Source of the DNA: Halapricum salinum
GTDB taxonomy: Archaea; Halobacteriota; Halobacteria; Halobacteriales; Haloarculaceae
Direction of reading: 5' to 3'
Length of the DNA: 64,000 bases
NCBI RefSeq assembly: GCF_004799665.1
Contig: NZ_CP031310.1
Location: forward strand, 3,278,887 to 3,342,886
The notes beneath the pieces are model-generated. The model did no database searches. It was not told where the DNA came from and saw only the letters and a list, made by a program, of their open reading frames with translations. This document shows positions 44,142 to 53,265 of this stretch, piece by piece; within the stretch, counting starts at the first letter, position 1; every line of letters starts with the position of its first letter. The translations under genes and the position numbers were made by a program.

Positions 44142-45731
44142 ATGGCGCGAGATCGGTCCGCTTCGGAGCGAGTCGACGTCTGTATCGTCGGTGCGGGACC
44201 GGCAGGCGCGCTCGTCGCCCACCGCCTGGCCAGCGCGGGCTACGAGGTAGTCGTCCTCGAAGCCGGCCCCAGATTCGACTTCGAAGAGCGGATCGAGCGG
44301 ATGGAACGGTCGATCCGTCCCGCCCACCCACCCCAGTCAGTCTGGGACGTGGGCGGGCCGCGTGACGCCTACACCTCCTCGGGTGAGATGCACTATCCCC
44401 TCAATCACGCTCGCGTGAAAGGCGTCGGCGGGACCAGCCTCCACTGGCAGGGGATGGTGATGCGTCTGCACGAACGCGATTTCGACGGCGAAAACGGCGG
44501 CGATCCCTGGCCGATCGACTACAGTGACCTGCGGCCGTACTACGCCGACGCCGAGCAGGCCATCGGCGTCGCCGGGGCCGACGACAACCCCTTTGCACCG
44601 CCGCGGAACGAGCCGTTTCCGCTGCCGGCGTTTCCGCCTTCGCACAGCGACTCGATCTTCGCCCCTGCCTGCGAGCGATTGGAGATCACGACCCACTCGA
44701 TTCCGAACGCTCGGAACTCCGAACCCTACGACGGCCGCGGTGCCTGTGTCGGCTACGGGACGTGCAAGCCCATCTGTGCCTCCGGCGCGAAGTACGACGC
44801 GACCGTCCACGTCCGGAAAGCCGAGGACGAAGGTGCGCGAGTGATCGACCGCGCGCCCGTTCAACGACTCGAACACGACGACGCGGGCGAGCAAGTCGAG
44901 GCCGCGGTCTACGCGACCCCGGATGGCCAAGAGCACAGGCAAGAAGCCCGCGAGTTCGTACTCGCGGCCGGGGGGATCGAGATTCCGCGACTCCTCTTGC
45001 TCTCTTCGAGCGAACAGTATCCGGACGGCCTCGCGAATTCGTCGGGGCTGGTGGGCCGGTTCTTCACGGAGCACCTCGCAGCGCGGGTCGGCGGGACGGT
45101 CGACCGTCCCACGCGTCAGAAGCACGTCGGCTTCAACACGACCGAGACCCACCAGTTCTACGACAGCGACGACCACATGCCGATCAAACTCGAATTCCTG
45201 AACTACGCCGGTCCCTCGCCCGTCGAGGATGCCCTCCACGCCGACGAATGGGGCGACGACCTGCTCGGGAGTCTACGCGAGACCTACGGCAACTATCTCG
45301 AGGTCGCCGGGCTAGTCCAGCAGGAGGCCCGCGCGGACAATCGCGTCACGCTCGACACCGAGCGGACGGACGATCACGGCAATCCCGTCCCGGAGATCGA
45401 GTGGTCGATCAGCGACCGGGATCGGGCGACGATCGAACGGGCAAACGAGGTCCAGCGCTCGATCCTCGACGAACTCGACGCCGACGTCGAGTGGGTCGTC
45501 GGCCCGGATTCGACCGGGCCGGCGTTCCACCACATGGGGACGACCCGGATGGGCGACGATCCAGCGTCGAGCGTGGTCGATCCCAGCTGCCGGACGCACG
45601 ACCTCGAAAACTGCTGGGTCGCTTCGAGTAGCGTCTTCGTCACTGCGGGCGCGATGAACCCGACGCTGACAATCGCAGCGCTCGCACTCAGGGTCGCAGA
45701 CGACATCGTAGAGCGCCTCGCGCAACAATAG
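44142..45731 (+). CDS. GMC-family FAD-dependent oxidoreductase (gluconate/sugar dehydrogenase-like)
   Basis: This 529-residue protein has the FAD dinucleotide-binding motif VCIVGAGPAGALVAHRLASA (about residues 13-32), then VKGVGGTSLHWQGMVMR, the Cys-rich GYGTCKPICASGAKYDATVH, the FVLAAGGIEIPRLLLL FAD region and the catalytic C-terminus with FHHMGTTRMGDDP and NPTLTIAALALRVADDI. The GYGTCKPICASGAKY element groups it with gluconate-2-dehydrogenase-type GMC enzymes. No small or cytochrome subunit is adjacent. No Tat signal, so it should be cytoplasmic. Expression may be iron- or metal-regulated through the upstream palindromes. Confidence 0.9.
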   Translation: MARDRSASERVDVCIVGAGPAGALVAHRLASAGYEVVVLEAGPRFDFEERIERMERSIRPAHPPQSVWDVGGPRDAYTSSGEMHYPLNHARVKGVGGTSLHWQGMVMRLHERDFDGENGGDPWPIDYSDLRPYYADAEQAIGVAGADDNPFAPPRNEPFPLPAFPPSHSDSIFAPACERLEITTHSIPNARNSEPYDGRGACVGYGTCKPICASGAKYDATVHVRKAEDEGARVIDRAPVQRLEHDDAGEQVEAAVYATPDGQEHRQEAREFVLAAGGIEIPRLLLLSSSEQYPDGLANSSGLVGRFFTEHLAARVGGTVDRPTRQKHVGFNTTETHQFYDSDDHMPIKLEFLNYAGPSPVEDALHADEWGDDLLGSLRETYGNYLEVAGLVQQEARADNRVTLDTERTDDHGNPVPEIEWSISDRDRATIERANEVQRSILDELDADVEWVVGPDSTGPAFHHMGTTRMGDDPASSVVDPSCRTHDLENCWVASSSVFVTAGAMNPTLTIAALALRVADDIVERLAQQ

Positions 45732-45770
45732 TGCGGCGGGAACTGAGGCCTCAGCGGCGGTGACTGGGCC

Positions 45771-46529
45771 TTACTGCGTGACGTAGCCGCCGTCGATGAC
45801 CAGCGATTCGCCGGTGACGAACGAGGCGTCGTCCGAGCAGAGCCAGACGGCAGCGTCGCCGATCTCTTCGGGTTGGCCGATCCGACCCATCGGCGTCGCG
45901 GCTTTCACTTGCTCCATCTGCTCGGGGGAGTCTTCTTGAGAGCGTTGTACCATCGGCGTCTCGATGACGCCCGGACAGATCGCGTTGACCCGAACGCCGT
46001 CACCGCTGAACTCGATAGCAGCCGTCTTGGTCAGCCCGATCACACCGTGCTTGCTGGCCACGTAGGGGCTCAGCCCTGGGAAGCCGACGACGCCCGCGAT
46101 GGAGGCTGTGTTGACGATCGAACCGCCACCGCTCTCGAGCATCGCCGGAATCTCGGCGCGCATACAGTTGAACACACCCTTGAGGTTGACGTCGATCACG
46201 CGCTCCCAGTTGGTCGTCGGCTGTTCGGAGGCCGAGCCAGTCTCGCCTTCGATCCCCGCGTTGTTGAACGCGAAGTCGAGCCCGCCGTAGGTCTCGACTG
46301 CCGTCTCGACCATCGCCTCGACGTCGGCCTCGTCGCTGACGTCCGTCTCTACGAACGTCGCTTCGCCACCCGCGTCTGTGATGGCGGCGACGGTCTGTTC
46401 GCCGTCGTCGACGTTGACGTCGGCGACGACGACCGATGCCCCCTCCTCAGCGAAGCGAATGGCCGCCGAGCGCCCGATACCAGTACTCCCGCCCGTTACG
46501 ATCGCCACTGCGTCCTGTATGCCTTTCAT
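45771..46529 (-). CDS. Short-chain dehydrogenase/reductase (classical SDR)
   Basis: This 252-residue protein starts at ATG 46529, preferred over 46538. The cofactor site is AIVTGGSTGIGRSAAIRFAE (about residues 11-30) with an Asp-containing VVVADVN that favours NAD(H). NNAGIEG, the catalytic Ser in IVNTASIAGVVG, the YVASKHG tetrad and the NAICPGVIETPMV loop are all intact. The close match to glucose-1-dehydrogenase-like SDRs does not fix the substrate. It converges with the GMC oxidoreductase; whether both act on the same sugar or alcohol is open. Confidence 0.92.
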   Translation of the reverse strand: MKGIQDAVAIVTGGSTGIGRSAAIRFAEEGASVVVADVNVDDGEQTVAAITDAGGEATFVETDVSDEADVEAMVETAVETYGGLDFAFNNAGIEGETGSASEQPTTNWERVIDVNLKGVFNCMRAEIPAMLESGGGSIVNTASIAGVVGFPGLSPYVASKHGVIGLTKTAAIEFSGDGVRVNAICPGVIETPMVQRSQEDSPEQMEQVKAATPMGRIGQPEEIGDAAVWLCSDDASFVTGESLVIDGGYVTQ

Positions 46530-46637
46530 AATGAACACCGTACCAGCGCTTCGATCGCTGGTCTACCAGACTATTCGCTCGCGGATACCTTAACATCGAC
46601 TGAAATTATCAGAAAGAGATAAAGATAGAGTCGTCGG

Positions 46638-47096
46638 TTACAGTCCACCGGAGATTGCACCGGCGTCGATCAGCAGCAGGACGGCGACGGCAGTCGCCGC
46701 GAGAAGGAACGGCCGGGCCTCGCGAGCGGGCTCGCGGACCTTCTGCTGGCTCGTCCCCGACGTGAGTTTGCTCGCGCCGACCTCGACCAGCCCCATCAAC
46801 ACGAGCCAGAGGACGATCATCCCGATCAGGAGGTGGCCGCGGGTCGTCTCGAAGAGGATGGCTGTCTCGGTGTAGCTCAACAACATCGCCATCCGGATGC
46901 CGGTGAGCGGGAGAATGACGGCACTGACCCGGGAGAGCAATTTCAGGCGTCCGGTGATCGATTCCAGCGGGGCCGCGTCGAGAGTTCCGTCTCTTGCGAG
47001 CGGGAGAATTCCCCACGTCACGAACACGACAGCGCCGGCCCAGAGACCGGCGAAGACGAGGTGGATCGCGTACAGGCTTGCGAGCTCGATACTCAT
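46638..47096 (-). CDS. CopD-like integral membrane protein
   Basis: This 152-residue protein from ATG 47096 has four membrane helices: IHLVFAGLWAGAVVFVTWGI, SAVILPLTGIRMAMLLSY, LLIGMIVLWLVLMGLVEVGA and PFLLAATAVAVLLLIDAGAI. The IHLVFAGLWAGAVVF helix with its His and Trp matches the copper-resistance D/YebZ-like family, members of which may transport copper or bind heme. Further His ligands are few (RGHLLIGM), so metal transport is uncertain. It lies 55 bases downstream of cheC on the same strand. Confidence 0.7.
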   Translation of the reverse strand: MSIELASLYAIHLVFAGLWAGAVVFVTWGILPLARDGTLDAAPLESITGRLKLLSRVSAVILPLTGIRMAMLLSYTETAILFETTRGHLLIGMIVLWLVLMGLVEVGASKLTSGTSQQKVREPAREARPFLLAATAVAVLLLIDAGAISGGL

Positions 47097-47150
47097 ACGC
47101 GAGTGGGGGAACGGGACCGCCTTCAATGTGGAGGATCCACGGCCACAGAA

Positions 47151-47789
47151 TCAGGGGAGTTCGCCTTTTGATTCGGCGCGGTCGGCGATCTCCTCGACCG
47201 AGAGGTGATCGAGCAGGTTGACGAACGAGCCGGGATCGGGGACCAAAAAGACTCGAACTTTGAACGCCGCGTCCTCGTCGGCGACGTCGATCATCGAGTC
47301 GAGGACGATCGACAGCGAGTCCTTGCGAACGTGTGAGAGGGTCTGTTCGGCGACGGTAACCCCGCTGGAGTAGCGCAGCTCCGGCGTCTCCATATCGATG
47401 GTCGTCCCGAGGGTGTTGGCGATGCCGTCGATGAATCCCGAGGTGAGGATGTTACACATCTCCTGGAGTGCACTCTCCTGAAGTTGGTTGAACTCACCGT
47501 CGACCGCTGTCCCAGTCATCAGCGCGGCCATCTCTTCGCCGGTTTCCCGCGGGAAGGTGAGCAGAAAGACACCGTAGGGAGGTTCTCGAAGCTGGATCGA
47601 CGCACTGTAGAGTTCGTCGGTGCCGATCTCGGCGGCGATGTCGGCCGGCTCGACGAACGAGAGGCTCTTGATATCGACCCTCGATTCGACGTCGGCCAGC
47701 GTCGCCAGCGCCTCGGTGACGTTCTCGGTTCCGCTGCGCATCAACTGATTGATGATGCGGAGTTTTCGAATGTCGATCAGCAGCGGCAT
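47151..47789 (-). CDS. cheC: CheC-family chemotaxis phosphatase
   Basis: This protein has 212 residues from ATG 47789; an in-frame upstream ATG at 47846 would add 19 residues overlapping a repeat. The phosphatase consensus D/S-x3-E-x2-N-x22-P is matched exactly by the S, E, N and P in SALQEMCNIL through DMETPEL (about residues 105-134). The first, N-terminal copy of this motif (around SGTENVTEAL) is degenerate, unlike in two-site CheC. CheC dephosphorylates CheY-P and works with CheD. No other che genes are in the window. Confidence 0.85.
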   Translation of the reverse strand: MPLLIDIRKLRIINQLMRSGTENVTEALATLADVESRVDIKSLSFVEPADIAAEIGTDELYSASIQLREPPYGVFLLTFPRETGEEMAALMTGTAVDGEFNQLQESALQEMCNILTSGFIDGIANTLGTTIDMETPELRYSSGVTVAEQTLSHVRKDSLSIVLDSMIDVADEDAAFKVRVFLVPDPGSFVNLLDHLSVEEIADRAESKGELP

Positions 47790-47839
47790 TTCCTGACTGA
47801 TAGTTACTGGCTCGCGTGGTAGTCGTTTCGGTTGGTAGT

Positions 47840-47924
47840 ACGACACGGCAGGTCAGCCGTGGCGGTTAGCAATACGACACGGCAGGTCAGCCGTGGCGGT
47901 TAGCAATACGACACGGCAGGTCAG
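47840..47924. repeat. 34-bp tandem repeat, 2.5 copies
   Basis: Copies start at 47840, 47874 and 47908; the third breaks off after 17 bases. Each unit opens ACGACACGGCAGGTCAG and ends GTTAGCAAT, and the full copies differ by at most edge bases. It lies between cheC (start 47789) and hisC (start 47992). The unit length and lack of unique spacers rule out CRISPR. Confidence 0.85.
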
Positions 47925-47991
47925 TCTGTCGGACGAAACGCGTCGACACGCCTTGGGCACGCTTAAGACCCGCCGTCCGCTTGCCACAGGT

Positions 47992-49074
47992 ATGGAACCA
48001 CGGGACCTCTCGAATCTCTCGATCTACCGCGCGGGCCGCGGCATCGAGGAGGTCGCCCGGGAACTCGGTCTCGATCCCGACGACCTGATCAAACTCTCCT
48101 CGAACGAGAACGCCCTCGGGCCCTCACCGAAGGCCGTCGCGGCCATCCGCGACGTCGCCGAAGACGTCCACTACTATCCCAAGTCATCGCACACGGACCT
48201 CATCGCCAAACTGGCCGATCGCTGGAACGTCGACGACGAACAGATCTGGCTGGCCAACGGCGGTGACGGCGCGCTCGATTACCTCTCGCGCGCCATGCTC
48301 GACCCCGGCCAGGCCGTCCTCGTGCCCGACCCCGATTTCACCTATCACGGGATGGCCGCCCGGTATCACCACGGCACAGTCGAGGAGTTTCCCATCTCGA
48401 AGGCCGAGGACTTCCACCAGTCGCCCGAGCGCGTCCTCGACGCCTACGACGGCGAGCGGATGGTCTACCTCACGAGTCCGCATAACCCGACAGGGTCGGA
48501 GGTCACCATCGAGGAAGTCGAGCAGATCGCAGCAGAGACCGACGAGCAGACGCTCGTGGTCGTCGACGAAGCCTACGGCGAGTTCACCGAGCGGGAGAGC
48601 AAGGTCGAACTCGTCCGCGAGCGCGACGACGTGGCCGTCCTCCGGACGTTCTCGAAGGCCTACGGGCTGGCGGGGATCCGGCTTGGCTACGCGATCACGC
48701 CCGCCGAGTGGGGTGACGCCTACGCCCGGGTGAACACGCCCTTCGCCGCCAGCGAGATCGCCTGTCGCGCGGGACTGGCCGCCCTCGACGACGACGAATT
48801 CCTCGAAGAGACGATCGAAACCGCTCGCTGGGCCCGCGAGTACATGCACGAGCACCTCGAGGCCGAGACGTGGGAGAGCGGCGGGAACTTCGTCCTCGCC
48901 GAAGTCGGGGACGCAAGCGCCGTGGCCGACGACTGCCAGCGCGAGGGCGTCATCGTCCGGGACTGTTCGAGTTTCGGCCTGGAGGAGTGCATCCGGATCA
49001 CCTGTGGAACGCGCGAGCAGACGCCCGAGGCCGTCGAAACCATCAACGAGGTGCTGGCCGATGTCGAAGACTGA
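47992..49074 (+). CDS. hisC: Histidinol-phosphate aminotransferase
   Basis: This 360-residue PLP enzyme starts at ATG 47992; CTTAAG at 47961-47966 is a promoter-like element about 28 bases before it. Motifs are IKLSSNENALGPSPKAV, YYPKSSHTDLIAKLA, NGGDGALDYLSRAML, TSPHNPTGSE, VVDEAYGEF and the PLP lysine in TFSKAYGLAGIRLGYA (about residue 222). It transfers the amino group from glutamate to imidazole-acetol phosphate in histidine synthesis. The gene is away from the other his genes, as usual in haloarchaea, and starts a four-gene plus-strand series. Confidence 0.93.
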   Translation: MEPRDLSNLSIYRAGRGIEEVARELGLDPDDLIKLSSNENALGPSPKAVAAIRDVAEDVHYYPKSSHTDLIAKLADRWNVDDEQIWLANGGDGALDYLSRAMLDPGQAVLVPDPDFTYHGMAARYHHGTVEEFPISKAEDFHQSPERVLDAYDGERMVYLTSPHNPTGSEVTIEEVEQIAAETDEQTLVVVDEAYGEFTERESKVELVRERDDVAVLRTFSKAYGLAGIRLGYAITPAEWGDAYARVNTPFAASEIACRAGLAALDDDEFLEETIETARWAREYMHEHLEAETWESGGNFVLAEVGDASAVADDCQREGVIVRDCSSFGLEECIRITCGTREQTPEAVETINEVLADVED

Positions 49075-49089
49075 ACGGGGGATGGGGGA

Positions 49090-49611
49090 ATGAGGGTTGT
49101 CGTCACCGGGACACCCGGCACGGGCAAGACGACGGCCGTCGAGCACCTCGATCTCGACCAGTTCGACACCGACTTCGAGGTAATTCACCTCAACGACGTC
49201 ATCCGCGAGCGCAACTTCACGACTGGGCGCGACGAAGACCGAGACTCGCTCGTGGCTGATCTCGACGCCGTGGCCGAGTGGCTCGACGGCCACGGCGACG
49301 CGATCGTCGAGTCCCATCTGGCCCACGAGTTCGACGCCGACAGGGTCGTCGTCCTGCGGTGTACGCCCGAAGAGATCGAGCGCCGACTCAACGAGCGCGG
49401 TGAGTCAGCCGGCTCGGCGCGGGAGAACGCCGAGAGCGAGGCGCTGGACGTCGTGTTAGGTCACGCCGTGCAGAACCACGGCGAGGAGCGCGTCTACGAG
49501 ATCGAGACGACCGACCGGACGCCCGAGGAAGTCGCCGCGGAGATCGAAGCTGTCATCGCCGGGGATCGTGAACCGAGTGCTGGAACCGTCGACTACATGG
49601 AGTATCTATGA
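49090..49611 (+). CDS. Adenylate-kinase-like (AK6/Fap7 type) NTPase
   Basis: This 173-residue protein has Walker A VVVTGTPGTGKTTAVEHLDL at the N-terminus, a short NMP-binding region (HLNDVIRERNFTTGRD), an AK6-like IVESHLAHEFDADRVVVLRC strand and the lid-side RLNERGESAGSARENAESEA. Fap7/AK6 proteins act both as broad adenylate kinases and in final 20S rRNA maturation with uS11. It is close behind hisC (15 bases) and its stop overlaps the next ATG, giving an operon hisC-AK6-CDP-alcohol transferase. Confidence 0.88.
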   Translation: MRVVVTGTPGTGKTTAVEHLDLDQFDTDFEVIHLNDVIRERNFTTGRDEDRDSLVADLDAVAEWLDGHGDAIVESHLAHEFDADRVVVLRCTPEEIERRLNERGESAGSARENAESEALDVVLGHAVQNHGEERVYEIETTDRTPEEVAAEIEAVIAGDREPSAGTVDYMEYL

Positions 49612-50216
49612 CGCTCGACCAACTCCGGCCGCTGGCCGACCGGGCGCTGGGGCCGTTCGTTCGGGGTGCCGCGAAACTCGGCCTGACACCGAACGCCGTG
49701 AGCGTGCTCGCGATCGTGCTCGCCGGCGGTGCAGCCGGCGCGTTCTATCTCGGTGGCGACGAACCGATCTTCTACGCCGTCGGTGCGATCCTGGTCTTTC
49801 TGAACGGCTGGCTCGATCTGATCGACGGCGCGCTCGCGCGGAAACTCGAGGTCGCGAGCGAGGCCGGAGACCTGCTCGATCACGTCCTCGACCGCTACGC
49901 TGACATCGTCATCCTCGTCGGCCTGGCCGCGGGCATCGCCCGGTACGACCTCGGCCTCGCTGCGGTGACCGGCGTTTTGATGACTTCCTATCTCGGCACG
50001 CAGGCCCAGGCCGTGGGATTGGATCGGGTCTACGGCGGCCTGCTCGGCCGGGCTGACCGACTCGTCCTGATCGGGTTCGTCGGTGGCGCGGCCGCGGTCG
50101 TCACCGATCCGATCGAAGGGTTGACCATCGTCGGTTGGCTGCTCGTCGTCTTCGCCGTCGTCGGCCACTTCACCGCCCTCCAGCGGTTCTACTACGCGAT
50201 GCGGGACCTTCGGTAG
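49608..50216 (+). CDS. CDP-alcohol phosphatidyltransferase (archaetidylinositol-phosphate-synthase-like)
   Basis: This 202-residue membrane protein has about six helices. The catalytic signature D-x2-D-G-x2-A-R-x8-G-x3-D-x3-D is present as LDLIDGALARKLEVASEAGD, followed by LLDHVLDRYAD (about residues 66-97). It condenses CDP-archaeol with an alcohol; in archaea the short variants make archaetidyl-inositol phosphate or related polar lipids. Its ATG overlaps the stop of the AK6 gene (ATGA). The head-group cannot be set from sequence alone. Confidence 0.9.
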   Translation: MTLDQLRPLADRALGPFVRGAAKLGLTPNAVSVLAIVLAGGAAGAFYLGGDEPIFYAVGAILVFLNGWLDLIDGALARKLEVASEAGDLLDHVLDRYADIVILVGLAAGIARYDLGLAAVTGVLMTSYLGTQAQAVGLDRVYGGLLGRADRLVLIGFVGGAAAVVTDPIEGLTIVGWLLVVFAVVGHFTALQRFYYAMRDLR

Positions 50217-50251
50217 CGAGTGAGACCGACCCAGGGCAGTTCGTGTCACTG

Positions 50252-50262
50252 AAATTTTATTT
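50252..50262 (+). promoter_or_regulatory. TATA box of the CPBP protease gene
   Basis: AAATTTTATTT ends 23 bases before ATG 50286, the position expected for a leaderless haloarchaeal promoter. Confidence 0.55.
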
Positions 50263-50285
50263 CTAACCCAGACGTACATCTCTGT

Positions 50286-51257
50286 ATGGGTTCGTTGGGT
50301 ACGGTACGGAAAGGCTTGGCGTGGCCGTTCTGGAACCGCCGCGAGCGCCGGCTCCGTGCCGGCTGGCGGATCACGACGATGCTCGCGCTCTATCTCGCGA
50401 TCACGATCGCGACGATGGTCACCATCGAGTCGCTCCTGCCCGGCCTCGGAGAGTACGCAGCCCCGTTCGGCATCGCTCTCACAGGGCTGCTGACGGCCTG
50501 GCTGGCGGTTCGGTTTCTCGATGGGCGTCGGCTACGATCGCTCGGGCTTCGGGTCGACCATCGCTGGTGGCGCGAACTTCTCGTCGGTGTCGGCTTCGGG
50601 CTGTTCACGACCGGCGGCGTCCTGGCGATCTACCTCGCGATGGGGTGGGGAACGATCGACGGCTGGTTCGTCGCCGAGGACGGACTGTTCGTCGTCGCCT
50701 TCGGCCTCAGCGTCGCGACCTACGCCGCGGTAGCTCTCCTCGAAGAACTGCTGTTCCGGGGGTACTTCGTGACCAACGCGACCGAAGGCGTCCCCTCAGG
50801 ACTGGTCCGGCCGCTCGGACGTCTCGTCCCACGGCGGTGGCTCGCGGGCGTCCCCGTCGTGATCGCGGTGGCCGTCTCCTCGCTGGTGTTCGCAGAGTTC
50901 CACGGCGACTCGCTGACGGCGATGGACTACCTGCACTTCTGGCTCGCGGGTGTGCTCCTCGCGATTCCGTACGTGCTGACGGGGCGACTGTGGCTCTCGA
51001 TCGGCCTCCACTGGGCGTTCAACGTCGGCCTCACGTCGCTGTTCAACGTCGAGGGAGGGTTGCCGGCACTGATCCGCCTGGAGATCGACGGACCGTCACT
51101 GTGGGTCGGCGAGGCCGCCCTCACCGAGACGGCGATGATAGCCGTGACGATCCTGCTGGTCCTAGTGTGGGCTCGCTGGCGTGGGTTCACCCACCTCGAC
51201 GACGCGTTCCGCCGCGACAGCGACCCCGTGGAAAGCCACGCAGTGGCCGACGACTGA
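50286..51257 (+). CDS. CPBP-family intramembrane glutamic metalloprotease
   Basis: This 323-residue protein has about eight membrane helices. The Rce1/Abi motifs are complete: EELLFRGYFV (EExxxR, about residues 156-165), FAEFHGDS (FxxxH, about 208-215) and the third-helix IGLHWAFNVGLTSLFN (HxxxN, about 238-253). In eukaryotes the family cleaves prenylated CaaX proteins; in prokaryotes it is tied to bacteriocin self-immunity or membrane-protein processing. No neighbouring peptide gene hints at a substrate. Confidence 0.9.
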   Translation: MGSLGTVRKGLAWPFWNRRERRLRAGWRITTMLALYLAITIATMVTIESLLPGLGEYAAPFGIALTGLLTAWLAVRFLDGRRLRSLGLRVDHRWWRELLVGVGFGLFTTGGVLAIYLAMGWGTIDGWFVAEDGLFVVAFGLSVATYAAVALLEELLFRGYFVTNATEGVPSGLVRPLGRLVPRRWLAGVPVVIAVAVSSLVFAEFHGDSLTAMDYLHFWLAGVLLAIPYVLTGRLWLSIGLHWAFNVGLTSLFNVEGGLPALIRLEIDGPSLWVGEAALTETAMIAVTILLVLVWARWRGFTHLDDAFRRDSDPVESHAVADD

Positions 51258-51273
51258 GAGCGATTTACCACTC

Positions 51274-51297
51274 CGACCGCACGACGTCGTGCGGTCG
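51274..51297. promoter_or_regulatory. Perfect 24-bp palindrome between CPBP protease and pccB
   Basis: The left half CGACCGCACGAC is followed without spacer by its exact reverse complement GTCGTGCGGTCG. It starts 17 bases after the CPBP stop and ends 104 bases before pccB. With no T-run directly after it, it is either a stem that stabilises the upstream mRNA end or a protein-binding site. A T-run (TTTTTT) and possible promoter for pccB come later, near 51350. Confidence 0.6.
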
Positions 51298-51401
51298 ATG
51301 CGAAACAGACCGACAGTACTCACTATGACCCGGCTGTGTCGGGTAACGCTTTTTTCGCACACCGCCGTTGTCCCGTCCATGACTGACGGGCGGGATACCG
51401 C

Positions 51402-52952
51402 GTGACAGCGGACGACGACATCGAGAATCTCCGCGAGCGCAAGGCCGAGGCCGCCAAAGGCGGCGGCGAGGAACGCATCGAGGCCCAGCACGACCGCGGC
51501 AAGATGACCGCGCGCGAGCGCATCGATTACTTTCTCGACGATGATTCCTTCGTAGAGACCGACGCCCTGCGCGAGCACCGCTGCACCAACTTCGACATGG
51601 ACGAGACGAAGATTCCCGGCGACGGCGTCGTGACCGGCCACGGCGAGGTCGACGGCCGGACAGTCTTCGTCTTCGCCCACGACTTTACTGTGTTTGGTGG
51701 CTCACTCGGCGAGGTTTTCGCCGAGAAAGTGGTGAAGATCATGGACAAGGCGCTGGAAGTCGGCGCGCCGATCATCGGCCTCAACGACTCCGCAGGCGCC
51801 AGGATTCAGGAAGGGGTCGACTCGCTCGCAGGATACGGCGACATCTTCCACCGCAACCAGCTCGCGTCGGGCGTCGTCCCGCAGATCTCGGCGATCATGG
51901 GCCCATGCGCGGGCGGTGCGGTGTACTCGCCGGCGATTACGGACTTCGTGTTCATGGTCGAGGAGACCAGCCACATGTTCATCACCGGCCCGGACGTCAT
52001 CGAGACCGTCACAGGAGAAGAGGTCTCCTTCGACGAACTGGGCGGGGCCAAGACACACGCCAGCGAGAGCGGGGTCGCACACTTCACGCCCAGCGCCGAA
52101 GAGCAGGCGCTAGACGACATTCGCCATCTCCTCTCGTATCTCCCGCAGAACAACGTCGAAGATCCGCCCAGCGTCGAGCCCTGGGACGACCCCGAACGGG
52201 ACTGCACAGAGGCCAGAGACGCCGTCCCGAACGCGCCCCAGAAACCCTACGACATGAACACCGTCGTCGCGGACGTCCTCGACGAGGGATCGTTCTTCGA
52301 GGTCGCCGAGGACTACGCCCGCAACATCGTGACCGGATTCGGCCGTCTCGACGGCCACGCCGTGGGTGTCGTCGGGAATCAGCCCCGCGTGAATGCTGGA
52401 ACGCTCGACATCGACTCCTCGCTCAAAGGCTCGCGGTTCGTGCGCTTCTGTGACGCGTTCAACATCCCGATCCTCACCTTCGTCGACGTTCCCGGGTTCA
52501 TGCCGGGGACCGACCAGGAGAAAGGCGGCATCATCAAACACGGTGCAAAGCTTCTCTATGCCTATTCAGAGGCCACGGTCCCGCTCGTGACGGTCATCAC
52601 CCGGAAAGCCTACGGCGGGGCCTACGACGTCATGGCCTCCAAACACGTCGGCGCGGACAAGAACTACGCCTGGCCGTCCGCCGAAATCGCCGTGATGGGT
52701 CCGAAGGGTGCAGTCAACGTCCTCTACGACGACGAACTGGAGGCGGCCGAAGACGTCGAAGCCAAGCGCGAGGAACTGATCGAGGAGTACCGCGACGCCT
52801 TCGCCAACCCCTACACTGCTGCCGATCGGGGCTATCTGGACGACGTGATCGAACCTCAGGAGACCCGTTCACGGCTGATCACCGACCTCGAACTACTGCG
52901 GAGCAAGCGCGTCGACCACCCAGACCGCAAGCATGGCAACATCCCGCTCTGA
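51402..52952 (+). CDS. pccB: Propionyl-CoA/acetyl-CoA carboxylase, carboxyltransferase (beta) subunit
   Basis: This 516-residue protein starts at GTG 51402. It shows both halves of the carboxyltransferase fold: [58 protein letters not shown], the oxyanion-hole [12 protein letters not shown], and in the second half [20 protein letters not shown] and [18 protein letters not shown]. It transfers CO2 from carboxybiotin to propionyl- or acetyl-CoA, feeding the methylmalonyl-CoA or 3-hydroxypropionate-type routes and PHA precursor supply. It is followed at once by pccX; the biotin subunit pccA is 8.3 kb downstream. Confidence 0.95.
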   Translation: MTADDDIENLRERKAEAAKGGGEERIEAQHDRGKMTARERIDYFLDDDSFVETDALREHRCTNFDMDETKIPGDGVVTGHGEVDGRTVFVFAHDFTVFGGSLGEVFAEKVVKIMDKALEVGAPIIGLNDSAGARIQEGVDSLAGYGDIFHRNQLASGVVPQISAIMGPCAGGAVYSPAITDFVFMVEETSHMFITGPDVIETVTGEEVSFDELGGAKTHASESGVAHFTPSAEEQALDDIRHLLSYLPQNNVEDPPSVEPWDDPERDCTEARDAVPNAPQKPYDMNTVVADVLDEGSFFEVAEDYARNIVTGFGRLDGHAVGVVGNQPRVNAGTLDIDSSLKGSRFVRFCDAFNIPILTFVDVPGFMPGTDQEKGGIIKHGAKLLYAYSEATVPLVTVITRKAYGGAYDVMASKHVGADKNYAWPSAEIAVMGPKGAVNVLYDDELEAAEDVEAKREELIEEYRDAFANPYTAADRGYLDDVIEPQETRSRLITDLELLRSKRVDHPDRKHGNIPL

Positions 52953-52953
52953 G

Positions 52954-53247
52954 ATGGCGGAGGAGTCACCGAGCGACGAATACCTGTTCGCGGCCGTCGC
53001 GGAGTCGAATCCGGACGCCGAGCCCGAGGAGGCGGCTGCGATTGTTGCGGTCTTGCGGGCGCAACTCGACGTGGAGGCCGCGGCGCGTGAGGCGGCGAGC
53101 GCGGAGGGCGAGGAGGCCGACAGCTGGCAGGGCCGTCGCTGGGCATTCACAGGCCGGATCAAGTCACTGCAACATCGGTCAGATCGCGTCCCGGAAAACG
53201 CGCCTGAGGACCCGTGGACGGCGTCGGGTCGGACGGATCTGTTCTGA
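52954..53247 (+). CDS. pccX: PccX-type small acyl-CoA carboxylase accessory subunit
   Basis: This 97-residue protein starts at ATG 52954, one base after the pccB stop; an ATG at 52933 inside pccB is less likely. The N-terminal half is an acidic Ala/Glu-rich helix ([20 protein letters not shown]), and the C-terminus is the conserved [20 protein letters not shown] segment that ends [10 protein letters not shown]. This matches the third component (PccX) shown in Haloferax mediterranei to be needed for propionyl-CoA carboxylase activity, and resembles epsilon subunits of actinobacterial carboxylases. It presumably bridges PccB and PccA. Confidence 0.85.
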   Translation: MAEESPSDEYLFAAVAESNPDAEPEEAAAIVAVLRAQLDVEAAAREAASAEGEEADSWQGRRWAFTGRIKSLQHRSDRVPENAPEDPWTASGRTDLF

Positions 53248-53265
53248 AAACGGTTCCAGAAGGCG

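Noticed and set aside
47840..47924. CRISPR array
   Set aside because: The repeats are contiguous without spacers, and no cas genes are present.
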